Shown: one piece after another, positions 50,844-59,574 of the stretch | Layout of the letters: the number at the start of each line of letters is the position of its first letter | Position numbering within the stretch: position 1 is the stretch's first letter | Assembly: GCA_012970285.1 (NCBI GenBank) | Contig: JIBW01000006.1 | Span: forward strand, 124,001 to 188,000 | Length of the DNA stretch: 64,000 bases | Reading direction: 5' to 3' | DNA from: Bacillaceae bacterium JMAK1 | GTDB taxonomy: Bacteria > Bacillota > Bacilli > Bacillales > Marinococcaceae | Program-made: the position numbers and the translations under genes | The notes under the pieces: generated by a model | Told to the model about the DNA's origin: nothing | The model's input: only the letters and a program-made list of their open reading frames with translations | Database searches by the model: none

Positions 50844-51968
50844 ATGATGCTTCGACGACAGGGGAGTATTCTACTCATTTCTTTGACATTAATTCTAGCA
50901 AGCTGTGTGCAAGTTGACGAAGCAACGACAACAACGGACGGTGAAGAACCGATCGAGTTAACGATCTCTTCTCTAGTGAGTTCTCAAAACGGATGGTGGC
51001 AAGGATTCTTTTCACCATGGATGGAGGACGTGGAAGAGCGAACTGATGGAAAGGTCGTATTTGATGCATATACGAGCCGAGAATTAGTGCCAACGAATGA
51101 AGAGTTACAAGCGCTAAGAAATGGAACGATTGATATTGCTGCGCCACTTTGGCCGCTCTATGACCCAAAACGGTTTCCACTCACTGAAGTGACAGTGTTG
51201 CCTTTACTTGAATCGGATACGGTCATTGCCGCAAGAGCTTTTGCAGACCTCATATATTCTGAGGAACCAATCACAGATGATGGAAAAACGTTCACTGAAC
51301 TTGAATACGGAGAGAAAGACTTGAAAGTGATTCCCTATTCACCAACTCAACAATATGTGATGTCAACAAAGGATTACCCTTTAGAAACGGTTGAAGACTT
51401 CAGGCAAGCGTCGCTTCGCTCCCCGACACGAATTCATGAGATTTTCGCAGGCAAAATCGGTGTGAACTCAGTAAGCATTCCTTCAGCGGATATGTTTGAT
51501 GCGATTAATCGTGGCGCATTTGAAGGTGCCTTCTTCAGTGTCGCTGACTGGACAGGATACGGGATGCAAGAAGTGTTCAATTATACGCTAGAAGGTATTA
51601 ACCTCGGTCATTTTTCAGGGGTATGGGCCATGACTGAAGAAAATTGGAACTCGCTACCTGAAGAGGTACAACAAGTCATGATGGATACCGCTGAAGATCA
51701 TCTCGATGGGAGTGGCCAGATATGGGAAGATCGCGCGATTGAAATACGAGAAGAAGCGTTGAACAAAGGAGCAGAATTCGTTCATCTTGAAGACATTGAT
51801 GAGGATGCGCAACAGTACCTCATTGGAGGCATGGTCGATACGTGGCACACGTGGATTGATGAGCACGAACAAAATGGACTACCCGCTCGAGAAGTTGCCA
51901 TTCTTTGGCGTGACTTAATTATAAAGCACGGCGGTGATGTGCCTGACGAGATTAAAGCCATTGAATAA
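50844..51968 (+). CDS. dctP: TRAP transporter substrate-binding lipoprotein DctP (copy 2)
   Basis: This 374-residue paralogue of copy 1 has the same domains and a near-identical middle and C-terminal half (NRGAFEGAFFSVADW, EHEQNGLPAREVAILWRDL), but a distinct N-terminal third. Lipobox LASCVQ. ATG 50844 (or 50847) follows GAGGGAGG. It lies 15 bases before the DctM permease, so copy 2 is the operon-linked binding protein, while copy 1 has its own upstream control. The differences could broaden substrate range. Its promoter and cre site are in the 220-base gap. Confidence 0.9.
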   Translation: MMLRRQGSILLISLTLILASCVQVDEATTTTDGEEPIELTISSLVSSQNGWWQGFFSPWMEDVEERTDGKVVFDAYTSRELVPTNEELQALRNGTIDIAAPLWPLYDPKRFPLTEVTVLPLLESDTVIAARAFADLIYSEEPITDDGKTFTELEYGEKDLKVIPYSPTQQYVMSTKDYPLETVEDFRQASLRSPTRIHEIFAGKIGVNSVSIPSADMFDAINRGAFEGAFFSVADWTGYGMQEVFNYTLEGINLGHFSGVWAMTEENWNSLPEEVQQVMMDTAEDHLDGSGQIWEDRAIEIREEALNKGAEFVHLEDIDEDAQQYLIGGMVDTWHTWIDEHEQNGLPAREVAILWRDLIIKHGGDVPDEIKAIE

Positions 51969-51983
51969 CAGGGGGTGTACAAC

Positions 51984-53300
51984 ATGTCGATTGAGATTTT
52001 CTATTTAGTGATCTTCGCTTTATTTTTGATTTTCCTACTTCTCGGTATGCACATTCATACGGTACTGCTTAGTATCGGTGTATTAGGCATCATCATTCTT
52101 GAAGGACCTTCATACATCACAACGTTCATGCAAGTCGAACCGTACCGAGTTATTGCAAGTTATACGTTAACGACGATTCCGTTGTTTGTTTTGATGGCGC
52201 AATTTATTGTGCAATCGAGAATTGTTAGTGATTTGTATTTAATAGTTTACAAACTTTCAAAAGGAAAATCAGGTCTTCTAGGTGTCTTATCTGTCGTTAT
52301 CGGAGCCTTTTTAGGTGGGGTGTCAGGTTCAACAACCGGATCTTCTGCAGCTCTCGGACAAGTTGCCGTTCCTGAATTACGAAAACATGGCTTTCGTGAT
52401 GATATTGCCGGCTCTACGATTGCCGCTGCCGGATCACTTTCTGGAATTATCCCTCCAAGCATCGTCTTAATTTTATACGGTGTCGTTACAGAAACACCGA
52501 TTGGCACATTATTCATCGGAGCAATCATTCCTGGGATTCTCATGACGATTGTTATTATTCTCGTGATGCTCTTCTTGTACAACCGCGATATTAAAAAGCA
52601 TTCCGTTGAAATTCAAAACGAACCCGCTAAAACAACGGAAGACGTCTCGCTTTCTAGAGCGTTAATTGTAATCGGGATCTTCCTTGCTATTATGGCTGTG
52701 ATCTTCGGGGGAATTTACTCTGGTACGTTTACGCCGACTGAAGCTGGCGCAATTGGAGCGATACTCGGCTTACTTACTGCGTTTTTCTTAGGAAAAGTAA
52801 ACAAGCAATTTTTTATAAATTCGTTTTCTGGAACAATCAAGATTTCATCCATGGTACTTCTTATCATGGTTACAGCACAAATCTTTGGTCGTTTTATTAC
52901 GATCTCCCAACTACCACGGGAATTGATCGGATTTCTAGGTCCGTTAATTGAATATCCTGTATTAATGCTCGTGTTCATTTGTTTCATCTACTTTGTGTTA
53001 TTTATGTTTATTGAAGGTGGTGCAGTCATTATTATGGCAACACCAATCCTGTTACCGATTATCCAAGAAATGAACGTTGATTTGTTATGGTTCGGAATTT
53101 TAGTCTCTGTTATTTGTACGATCGGTCTACTTACTCCACCTGTTGGCTTGAGCGTATTCGCCGTCTCTGGTGTTACTGGTATTTCCATAGAACGATTGTT
53201 CATTCAAACGAGCATATTCGCTGTTGTACTCGCCATCGTCGTTTGTGGACTGATGATTGCTTTTCCACCAATTGTCACATGGTTACCTAGCTTAATGTAG
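51984..53300 (+). CDS. dctM: TRAP transporter large permease DctM
   Basis: This 438-residue protein has about 12 membrane segments. The family motif GGVSGSTTGSSAALGQV and IPPSIVLILYG match DctM, as does the C-terminal region around LLTPPVGLSVFAV. It is the sodium- or proton-coupled channel of the TRAP system. ATG 51984 is placed six bases after GGGGGTG; GTG 51975 overlaps that site. It is followed after 13 bases by the small subunit, giving the order P-P-M-Q, with M before Q (the reverse of many TRAP operons). Confidence 0.93.
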   Translation: MSIEIFYLVIFALFLIFLLLGMHIHTVLLSIGVLGIIILEGPSYITTFMQVEPYRVIASYTLTTIPLFVLMAQFIVQSRIVSDLYLIVYKLSKGKSGLLGVLSVVIGAFLGGVSGSTTGSSAALGQVAVPELRKHGFRDDIAGSTIAAAGSLSGIIPPSIVLILYGVVTETPIGTLFIGAIIPGILMTIVIILVMLFLYNRDIKKHSVEIQNEPAKTTEDVSLSRALIVIGIFLAIMAVIFGGIYSGTFTPTEAGAIGAILGLLTAFFLGKVNKQFFINSFSGTIKISSMVLLIMVTAQIFGRFITISQLPRELIGFLGPLIEYPVLMLVFICFIYFVLFMFIEGGAVIIMATPILLPIIQEMNVDLLWFGILVSVICTIGLLTPPVGLSVFAVSGVTGISIERLFIQTSIFAVVLAIVVCGLMIAFPPIVTWLPSLM

Positions 53301-53313
53301 GAGGAGATTCTAA

Positions 53314-53853
53314 ATGAATGCTGCATATAAAGGCATTGAAAAAATTAAGTTTATCGGGCTTATCATTAGCGGCGCAGCGATCTCATTAATGATGATCCTC
53401 ATTGCGCTTGACGTTCTGTTACGTACCGTGTTTCAACTGCCAACAGTCGGAAGTTACGAAATTGCACAATATTTCCTTATGCCACTCGCGTTTTTCCCAG
53501 GGCTCGCCTATGTGTACAGCTCAGGCATTATGCCAAGACTTGAAATGCTCGTTCAAAAATTCAAAGAGCGTCAGCAATACATCATTTCCATCGCGCTCGT
53601 ATCATTGGAATTGATCCTCTTTCTGATGCTAACAATCTTTGCTTATCAGTACGCTTGGGTCGGCTTTGTCGAAGGTGTAGCGTTTAGTATGAAAGGTGCT
53701 GTCGTCCCTTATTATCCCGTCTTATTCGTAATTCCTGCCGGTTTCTTATTGCTTACAATTGAGATTTTCTTCGTTTTACTCCGAAACATCCAAACAAAAA
53801 CAGCTCAACTTCATATCTCAACAAATAACGCGAAGGAACCCCCTTCCATGTAG
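53314..53853 (+). CDS. dctQ: TRAP transporter small permease DctQ
   Basis: This 179-residue protein has four membrane segments. The conserved N-terminal KIKFIGLIISGAAISLMMI, the central VGSYEIAQYFLMPLAFFPG and the typical GAVVPYYPVLFVIPAGF element are characteristic of DctQ. It pairs with DctM to form the membrane complex. GTAGGAGGAG precedes ATG 53314. Last gene of the operon, followed by a bidirectional terminator. Confidence 0.92.
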   Translation: MNAAYKGIEKIKFIGLIISGAAISLMMILIALDVLLRTVFQLPTVGSYEIAQYFLMPLAFFPGLAYVYSSGIMPRLEMLVQKFKERQQYIISIALVSLELILFLMLTIFAYQYAWVGFVEGVAFSMKGAVVPYYPVLFVIPAGFLLLTIEIFFVLLRNIQTKTAQLHISTNNAKEPPSM

Positions 53854-53854
53854 A

Positions 53855-53887
53855 AAAGCATCGGCACTTATGTGTCGATGCTTTCTT
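53855..53887. terminator. Bidirectional terminator (TRAP operon / MFS gene)
   Basis: AAAGCATCGGCAC (53855-53867) and GTGTCGATGCTTT (53872-53884) pair with one G-U; T-rich on both strands. The MFS stop codon lies in the loop. Confidence 0.8.
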
Positions 53888-55067
53888 TACGTAAAGACTG
53901 ATTTAAAAGTAAAAATAAAATAGCGACAAAAAACATGAGCACTGCCATCACAATCCAAGAAGCCGAGTAACTTCCAGTCAGATCCGCGATTAGCCCAAAC
54001 AATGGCGGCCCTAAGATGACACCCCATGCACCAATACTCGTTGAAAACCCACTAGAGAGCCCCGCTTGTTCCTTCGGCACAATTTCAGTTGCCGCATTCA
54101 TCCATAACCCGTTATATCCCGCTAAACAAAAACCGAGAATAAAGATGATAAGAATAAGAATTGGTACACTCACCCCAGCGGATAAGGAAGCTAATGTCAC
54201 GAAGCCAAATGTAGAAATGATCGCAATGATACAGAGAATAATCATCCGATTGCCTTGAAACAGCCGATCACTTACGATCCCCCAAATGACACGTCCTAAG
54301 GAACCTCCAACTTCTGAAATGACTAACAACATGCCTGCGAACACGATGGAGACGAGTAAATGATTCGTCGCATACAAAATGATGTATGTATTTAATGACA
54401 TTTGGCTAGCGCTTAACGTCATAGCCCCAATTGTTAGTAATAGCAACCGACGATTTGAAAACATCGATAACAGCTGTTTCGAAATCCGGATATTCTTCGT
54501 TTTTGGCGTAGAGACAACTGCATCACGATAATAGAAATAACAGATGAGCCCACCGATAATTAACACGAGTGAGGATACGAACAGCACGGGTCGCCAATGA
54601 AACATTTCTGATAACGGCACGAGTAGAAATGCCGCCAACGCTGATCCGACCGTCACACCCATTTGTTTAATACCCATCGCCGTTCCCCGTTGCAAAGAAT
54701 CGAACCAATATAAGATCCCCCGCGTAGACACTGGATGATACGCCCCATAACCAACTCCGCCAATCGCCATCAAAACGAGTACGAGCCAAAATGGGGTTGC
54801 AAATGATACTAATGAAAAACTAATCCCTAACACAAGTGTAAGGACGAGTAGCAAACGCCTCGTCCCAACACGATCAACAAATACACCAAAGGGAATGGAA
54901 GCCACAAACTGACCAAAGAACAACGCTGCAGGCAGCATCCCAATTTGTGCATTCGTCAACTGTAGCGACTCGCCAATAAACACGCCAAGTGGTGAAACCC
55001 CGCGCCCAATAAACGCAATTAAGATTTGGGCGATGAGTAACCAAATGAGCATTCGCCACGGATTCAT
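53868..55067 (-). CDS. MFS transporter (12-TMS, oxalate/formate or nitrate-type family)
   Basis: This 399-residue protein has twelve membrane segments. Motif A is FGVFVDRVGTRRLL between segments 2 and 3, and a second copy is GVVSDRLFQGNRM in the second half. GVGYGAYHPVSTRGI and KEQAGLSSGFSTSIGAWG are typical MFS loops. Substrate cannot be assigned, though the overall appearance suggests a small-anion or sugar-acid carrier. Only weak ribosome-binding sequence precedes ATG 55067. Single gene. Confidence 0.85.
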   Translation of the reverse strand: MNPWRMLIWLLIAQILIAFIGRGVSPLGVFIGESLQLTNAQIGMLPAALFFGQFVASIPFGVFVDRVGTRRLLLVLTLVLGISFSLVSFATPFWLVLVLMAIGGVGYGAYHPVSTRGILYWFDSLQRGTAMGIKQMGVTVGSALAAFLLVPLSEMFHWRPVLFVSSLVLIIGGLICYFYYRDAVVSTPKTKNIRISKQLLSMFSNRRLLLLTIGAMTLSASQMSLNTYIILYATNHLLVSIVFAGMLLVISEVGGSLGRVIWGIVSDRLFQGNRMIILCIIAIISTFGFVTLASLSAGVSVPILILIIFILGFCLAGYNGLWMNAATEIVPKEQAGLSSGFSTSIGAWGVILGPPLFGLIADLTGSYSASWIVMAVLMFFVAILFLLLNQSLRKESIDT

Positions 55068-55142
55068 CGGCTTGCCCGATGCTGACTGAACATCTTCATC
55101 TCTTTTTCACCTCACGAATGGCCACCCGCCTCAAACGAGTGG

Positions 55143-55577
55143 TTAATACCCCCGTTCACTTTTACTCGTCTCTTCTTCGAAACGTTCGTCACTAAGAAAA
55201 ATAGTGAACAGAGAAACAATAAAGCCTGCTAAGAGGGAAAATCCCCATAAGCGATACTGAATAAAAACTTCTAAATCGTCTACTCCAGCAATTATATACG
55301 GCAATATCAATAGATACATGGTAAAAGTTAATGCCGCCATTACCGTAATCGGCAACATTTTAATAATAAAATTTCGGTTATATGCCACTCGCCATACCGT
55401 AATAAAAAAAGGAGGATGATGAACCCATGCAAGTTGGAACACCATAAGTGGCGTAAGGAAGACCCAAATAAATAAGTAATAACCTATGATTTCATAGACC
55501 TCAATCCACAGTGGCAACAAATGGAGAAATACTAAAAGGATGAGACTGAACACTAAATCAAGTTTTTTCTTTCGCAC
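55143..55577 (-). CDS. Four-pass membrane protein, unknown function
   Basis: This 144-residue protein has a basic N terminus (MRKKKLD) and hydrophobic segments at about 8-26, 30-50, 70-95 and 107-128, then an acidic tail (FEEETSKSERGY). GTG 55577 follows GAGGGGAG. It is co-directional with the lipoprotein gene 26 bases upstream and probably in one transcript with it. I recognise no family. Confidence 0.65.
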   Translation of the reverse strand: MRKKKLDLVFSLILLVFLHLLPLWIEVYEIIGYYLFIWVFLTPLMVFQLAWVHHPPFFITVWRVAYNRNFIIKMLPITVMAALTFTMYLLILPYIIAGVDDLEVFIQYRLWGFSLLAGFIVSLFTIFLSDERFEEETSKSERGY

Positions 55578-55603
55578 GCGCTCTCCCCTCTCTTCAACTT
55601 CAG

Positions 55604-56197
55604 TTACACCACGATTTCTACATACACAATAAAGACATATTCATTAGCTTGAATCATCTCTTGCAATCCTTCTTCTTCATACCAATTGCTATTCATCTGT
55701 GAGCTTGTGAAGTTCACAAATAATGGGCTACGCTCTCCAATGACAATTTCTTCTGCAACGGCGGCTCCAAGTCCTTCTTCTGTGCCTGTAAATGAGGCTG
55801 TTCCTTTATACGTTCCTCCGACTTTCTCTTCATCCATCGTACGAATCATTAATTCAATCTCACGGTCAATGCCTGTTTCTAAGTCATTAAAAGCAAGCAT
55901 CACATCATCATAATCGCCAATTGAACGATCTTCACTAAGTCCGATGGCAATAGATCTAGTTAGATCATCCACAATCGAGCCGTTCTCCCACACTTCATAA
56001 CTTAAGGCGATTTCTTTCGTATCCGCAGGCAAATCTTCAGCAGAAAACAGTACATGTTGATCCAAAATCATTGGTAGATAATAGTTCTCTTCTGCCGTCT
56101 GTTCCCGAGGTGACACGGTTGCTTCTTCTTGTTCAACTGATTCGCTGTTGCAAGCGGTCAATACGATAACAACAGCCAACAAAAACCAATAACGCAT
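55604..56197 (-). CDS. Secreted lipoprotein, unknown function
   Basis: This 197-residue lipoprotein has a signal peptide with lipobox LTACNS (Cys16). An acidic linker and a beta-rich domain follow (LSYEVWENGSIVDD, VFIVYVEIVV at the end). GGAGGAG precedes the ATG. The sequence suggests an extracytoplasmic beta-sandwich, and its partner is probably the small membrane protein downstream. No known family is recognised. Confidence 0.65.
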   Translation of the reverse strand: MRYWFLLAVVIVLTACNSESVEQEEATVSPREQTAEENYYLPMILDQHVLFSAEDLPADTKEIALSYEVWENGSIVDDLTRSIAIGLSEDRSIGDYDDVMLAFNDLETGIDREIELMIRTMDEEKVGGTYKGTASFTGTEEGLGAAVAEEIVIGERSPLFVNFTSSQMNSNWYEEEGLQEMIQANEYVFIVYVEIVV

Positions 56198-56391
56198 CGT
56201 TCACTCTCCTCCATCTCGATAATTCATAATAGTATAAATTCATTAAGCGTATTAAAAAACTGCGGTATTCTCATTCATGCTACACCCTTTTATTAACAAT
56301 TCATAGACCATCCATAGAAATCCTTTTGCATGTTAACCATGATTAACATGTGGACAAGTTTGCACATTAATTTAGATGATGTTACACTAAA

Positions 56392-56420
56392 TTGACCAAA
56401 TGAACGAAACGGTCAATAAT
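56392..56420 (+). promoter_or_regulatory. TetR promoter with operator TGACC-N13-GGTCA
   Basis: TTGACC (56392-56397), 17 bases and AATAAT (56415-56420) form the promoter. The inverted repeat TGACC (56393-56397)...GGTCA (56411-56415), with a 13-base centre, overlaps both promoter boxes and the spacer. The same geometry recurs before the downstream YhgE gene. Confidence 0.75.
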
Positions 56421-56439
56421 GTAAGGAGAGATACGATCG

Positions 56440-57021
56440 ATGATTGCGAACAAGCGTCAATCCATTATGGATGCTGCCAAACATACCTTCTCCTTATTCG
56501 GATATAAAGGGACAACCGTTGCTCACGTAGCAAAGATCGCGCACGTTGGAAAAGGAACCATTTATACGGAATTTACGAATAAAGAGCAACTGTTTGAAGC
56601 TGTCATGGATGAGTTAATATACGACGTTGAGTTGCAGTTTCATAACATCATGCAACGTGACGGCAAAACATTAGATTTATTGCACGAAGCACTCTACGGC
56701 GTCTTACGTTACCGTAAAGAACACAAGTTGCTTGCCCAGCTTACTGAAGAAGTTAGCGTTTTCGGGACACAGGAGGCTCATATCGCGATTGCTCGCGTTG
56801 AAGAGCTCATTTTGAAACAAATTGAGCGCGTCGTTGAACGGGGAGCAAATCGTCGCCGGTTACTCATAACCAACCCTAAAGTGACCGCATTTACGATTTA
56901 TAAACTGTACATGGCGTTTATCGTGGATTGGGAACAAAATGAACCGCCATTAAGTGAACGAGAATTATACGACGTTTTCAAAAACCATATTTTTGACGGC
57001 ATCGCTATTCGTCAACCGTAG
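56440..57021 (+). CDS. TetR/AcrR family regulator
   Basis: This 193-residue regulator has a TetR HTH (HVAKIAHVGKGTIYTEFTNKEQL) and a helical effector domain (YRKEHKLLAQLTEEVSVFG, YKLYMAFIVDWEQNEPP). AAGGAG is about 11 bases upstream. It sits behind its own operator; a second, identical-geometry operator precedes the YhgE gene downstream, so it is very likely the repressor of both. Ligand unknown, perhaps a lipophilic or membrane-stress compound. Confidence 0.9.
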   Translation: MIANKRQSIMDAAKHTFSLFGYKGTTVAHVAKIAHVGKGTIYTEFTNKEQLFEAVMDELIYDVELQFHNIMQRDGKTLDLLHEALYGVLRYRKEHKLLAQLTEEVSVFGTQEAHIAIARVEELILKQIERVVERGANRRRLLITNPKVTAFTIYKLYMAFIVDWEQNEPPLSERELYDVFKNHIFDGIAIRQP

Positions 57022-57036
57022 TAGCGATGTTTTTTT
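57000..57036 (+). terminator. Terminator between tetR and the YhgE gene
   Basis: CATCGCTA (57000-57007) and TAGCGATG (57022-57029) pair around a 14-base loop containing the tetR stop, followed by seven Ts. The YhgE gene therefore needs its own promoter. Confidence 0.75.
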
Positions 57037-57045
57037 ACAATAAAA

Positions 57046-57068
57046 TGACCATTTTAACAAATTGGTCA
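57046..57068 (+). promoter_or_regulatory. Second TetR operator TGACC-N13-GGTCA
   Basis: TGACC (57046-57050) and GGTCA (57064-57068) are separated by exactly 13 bases, like the operator before tetR, with an extra matching A/T each side (TGACCA/TGGTCA). It lies 20 bases before the YhgE start. Confidence 0.75.
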
Positions 57069-57088
57069 AATAGTTTTGGAGTGAGGGT

Positions 57089-59383
57089 ATGAAAGGATTT
57101 TTAAATGAATGGAAAGCCATTCTTAAAAACAAAAAAATGAGCATCGGCATTCTTGGAATTATGGTCATTCCAGTTTTGTACGGTGGCTTATTACTTTGGG
57201 CATTTTGGGATCCATACGGCGAAATTGAAAATTTACCTGTTGCGATCGTTAATGAAGATACAGGAACACAGGTTGATGAAGAATTTGTCCACGCAGGGGA
57301 TGAATTTGTTGAGACGCTCCTAGATGATGAATCATTTCAATTTGAAATAACAGATTACGAAACTGCCCAACAAGGGTTAACTGATTTTGAGTATTACTTT
57401 TTTGTTCATGTACCAGAAGATTTTTCTGAGCACGTCACCTCTGTACAACACGACGATCCTGAACAAGGTGTTCTTTATTATGAAATCAATGAAGACATGA
57501 ACTTCGTCAGCAGCCAACTTGGTTCACAAGCCATCACGCAAATGGAACATGAATTATCCCAAACACTTACAGAGTCTTATGTCGAAGTAGCCAATGATGC
57601 ATACAGCACGCTAATTGAAGCCGTTGTAGACCTTCGTGACGGGGCTCTCGAAATTGCGGATGGCACTGATTCTGCTTATGACAATATGCAATCGCTCGTG
57701 AACGGTCTTTCCGATTTAGAAATTGGTGCAAATACGCTTCACGACGGCATTCAAGAAGCCGCACAAGGCACCAGTCAACTTAATGAAGAAATCGCTCAGT
57801 TTAACCATCGGTATGAAACGAGTGATGAGCGTAACCAACTCATTGAACGACTGGATACATTGGAACACGAAGTACAACAAGCGTTGCGTTATTTGGAAAG
57901 TGAAGACTTTGCAAATCTGAGGCAGTCTTTACAGTCACTCGAAACAGAATGGCAAAACGTACGGGAGACACTTCATGACGCCCAATCTACGTGGAGTGAA
58001 TGGGAACACACACTAAACGAGAATCAACAAGCAATCACAAATGCAAGCAACCTTCTCGAACAAATTGAACGTATGAACGATGGTTTACAACAAGCCAATG
58101 AAACGGTTAATGATCGACTTTACTTGTTAGATGAACAGATCGATCAGTGTGAGAGTGAAGAGGAAGTATGTGCACATTTAGAAGAGCTATCGGATTCACT
58201 TACGCAGTTATCCACAGACCTAGAACAACAGACAACGAATGTGGATACAGCTGTTGATTCTATTCGTTCAACGTACGATGAAGCTTCAACTACGCTTGTC
58301 GTCGGTCAACAAGAAATCTCCGCTTGGGTTGATGATGTTAATGCGAGTTTTACACAGCTAAATAACAGCTTACCTCAAGAGCTTGGCACAGGTAACTTAC
58401 AGCAGATGGATCTTTTTGATGAGATTACAGCAACGCTTTATACGCTTGAACATGCGTTATCTCAGACAGATGCAATCATTGAAACCATTGAATCTACTTT
58501 AAATGAAGCAACTGAAGCAGTTTCCGAGCTGCATGCTGGGCTTGAACAACTCGACGAAGGCTCTGATGAGCTTTCTTATCAAATGCACCAAGCCAAAAGT
58601 GGTGGTGAAGAAATTAAAGAAGGAATCCAGGACTTAGATGACGGAGCACATGAGCTTCATGAACACTTGATTACTCTTTCTGATGTCTTGCTTGACTATG
58701 AACTCAATGAGAATCAACAAGCGTTATTAAGTTCACCTGTACAATCCGCATCTGAAGGCGTCCAACAAGACTATTCTTACGGTGAAGGGCTTGCTCCTTA
58801 CTTCTTGTCATTAGCACTTTACGTAGGAGGTCTTACCTTATCGATTATTTATCCATTTCGAGACCCGCTAGGCGCTCATGAGAACGGTTGGCAATGGTTC
58901 TCTGGAAAGCTCGGAGTCGTATGGACAGTAAGTACGGTACAAGCGGCCGCATTGCTCGCCGTCGTATTCTGGGGCTTAGATTTGAGCATTTCAAATCCGA
59001 TTTTATTTAGCTTGTTTTTATGGTTCTCAAGTCTTGCGTTTATGGCATTAATTTTGATGCTCGTCGCGATCCTTGATAACCCTGGTCGTTTCATCGGTAT
59101 TATCCTTCTGATTATCCAACTTGGAGGAAGTGGAGGTTCATTCCCAGTTGAACTCGTACCAGCACCTTTCCAATGGGTTCACGAATGGTTACCAATGACG
59201 TACACAGTTCTCGGCATGCGTGCAACTGTTCATATGGACCGACCTGAACTTTTGTATGATACGTGGCCACTTGTCGTTCTGATGGTCGTAGCACTTGCGC
59301 TCACGTACTTGTATTTCCACCTTAAAATGAAGAAACAAGACAAAGAAAAGGATTCAAATTCACTTGAAAATCAGCCCGCCTAA
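57089..59383 (+). CDS. YhgE/Pip family membrane protein
   Basis: This 764-residue protein has an N-terminal membrane segment (about 18-40) followed by the YhgE/Pip N-terminal domain (LPVAIVNEDTGTQVDEEF). A long helical and coiled-coil region follows (residues 180-540, rich in Gln, Glu and Leu heptads, with repeated LDDGAHELHEHL/SDELSYQ-like units), then a five- or six-segment C-terminal domain. Family members are phage-infection or ESX-associated, EsaA-like proteins. GGAGTGAGGG precedes the ATG. Preceded by a TetR operator and its own terminator upstream, so it is induced when that repressor is released. Confidence 0.85.
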   Translation: MKGFLNEWKAILKNKKMSIGILGIMVIPVLYGGLLLWAFWDPYGEIENLPVAIVNEDTGTQVDEEFVHAGDEFVETLLDDESFQFEITDYETAQQGLTDFEYYFFVHVPEDFSEHVTSVQHDDPEQGVLYYEINEDMNFVSSQLGSQAITQMEHELSQTLTESYVEVANDAYSTLIEAVVDLRDGALEIADGTDSAYDNMQSLVNGLSDLEIGANTLHDGIQEAAQGTSQLNEEIAQFNHRYETSDERNQLIERLDTLEHEVQQALRYLESEDFANLRQSLQSLETEWQNVRETLHDAQSTWSEWEHTLNENQQAITNASNLLEQIERMNDGLQQANETVNDRLYLLDEQIDQCESEEEVCAHLEELSDSLTQLSTDLEQQTTNVDTAVDSIRSTYDEASTTLVVGQQEISAWVDDVNASFTQLNNSLPQELGTGNLQQMDLFDEITATLYTLEHALSQTDAIIETIESTLNEATEAVSELHAGLEQLDEGSDELSYQMHQAKSGGEEIKEGIQDLDDGAHELHEHLITLSDVLLDYELNENQQALLSSPVQSASEGVQQDYSYGEGLAPYFLSLALYVGGLTLSIIYPFRDPLGAHENGWQWFSGKLGVVWTVSTVQAAALLAVVFWGLDLSISNPILFSLFLWFSSLAFMALILMLVAILDNPGRFIGIILLIIQLGGSGGSFPVELVPAPFQWVHEWLPMTYTVLGMRATVHMDRPELLYDTWPLVVLMVVALALTYLYFHLKMKKQDKEKDSNSLENQPA

Positions 59384-59402
59384 CTGAGCGGGTTGTTTTT
59401 TT
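59372..59402 (+). terminator. Terminator of the YhgE gene
   Basis: CAGCCCGC (59372-59379) and GCGGGTTG (59388-59395) with one G-U, followed by seven Ts. Confidence 0.85.
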
Positions 59403-59574
59403 ATCACCCACCAAATGTTTTTTACTGAAAATACGATGTTTTATTCCAATTTAAACAACACTACATTTTTCCCATTTATATTGAAACCTTCTTACTGTAT
59501 GATTGGGTTTTGTTATGGTCGTATTGGTCTAGGATCGGTACACACGTGAAGACGTAATCTTTTAGGAGGATTTT

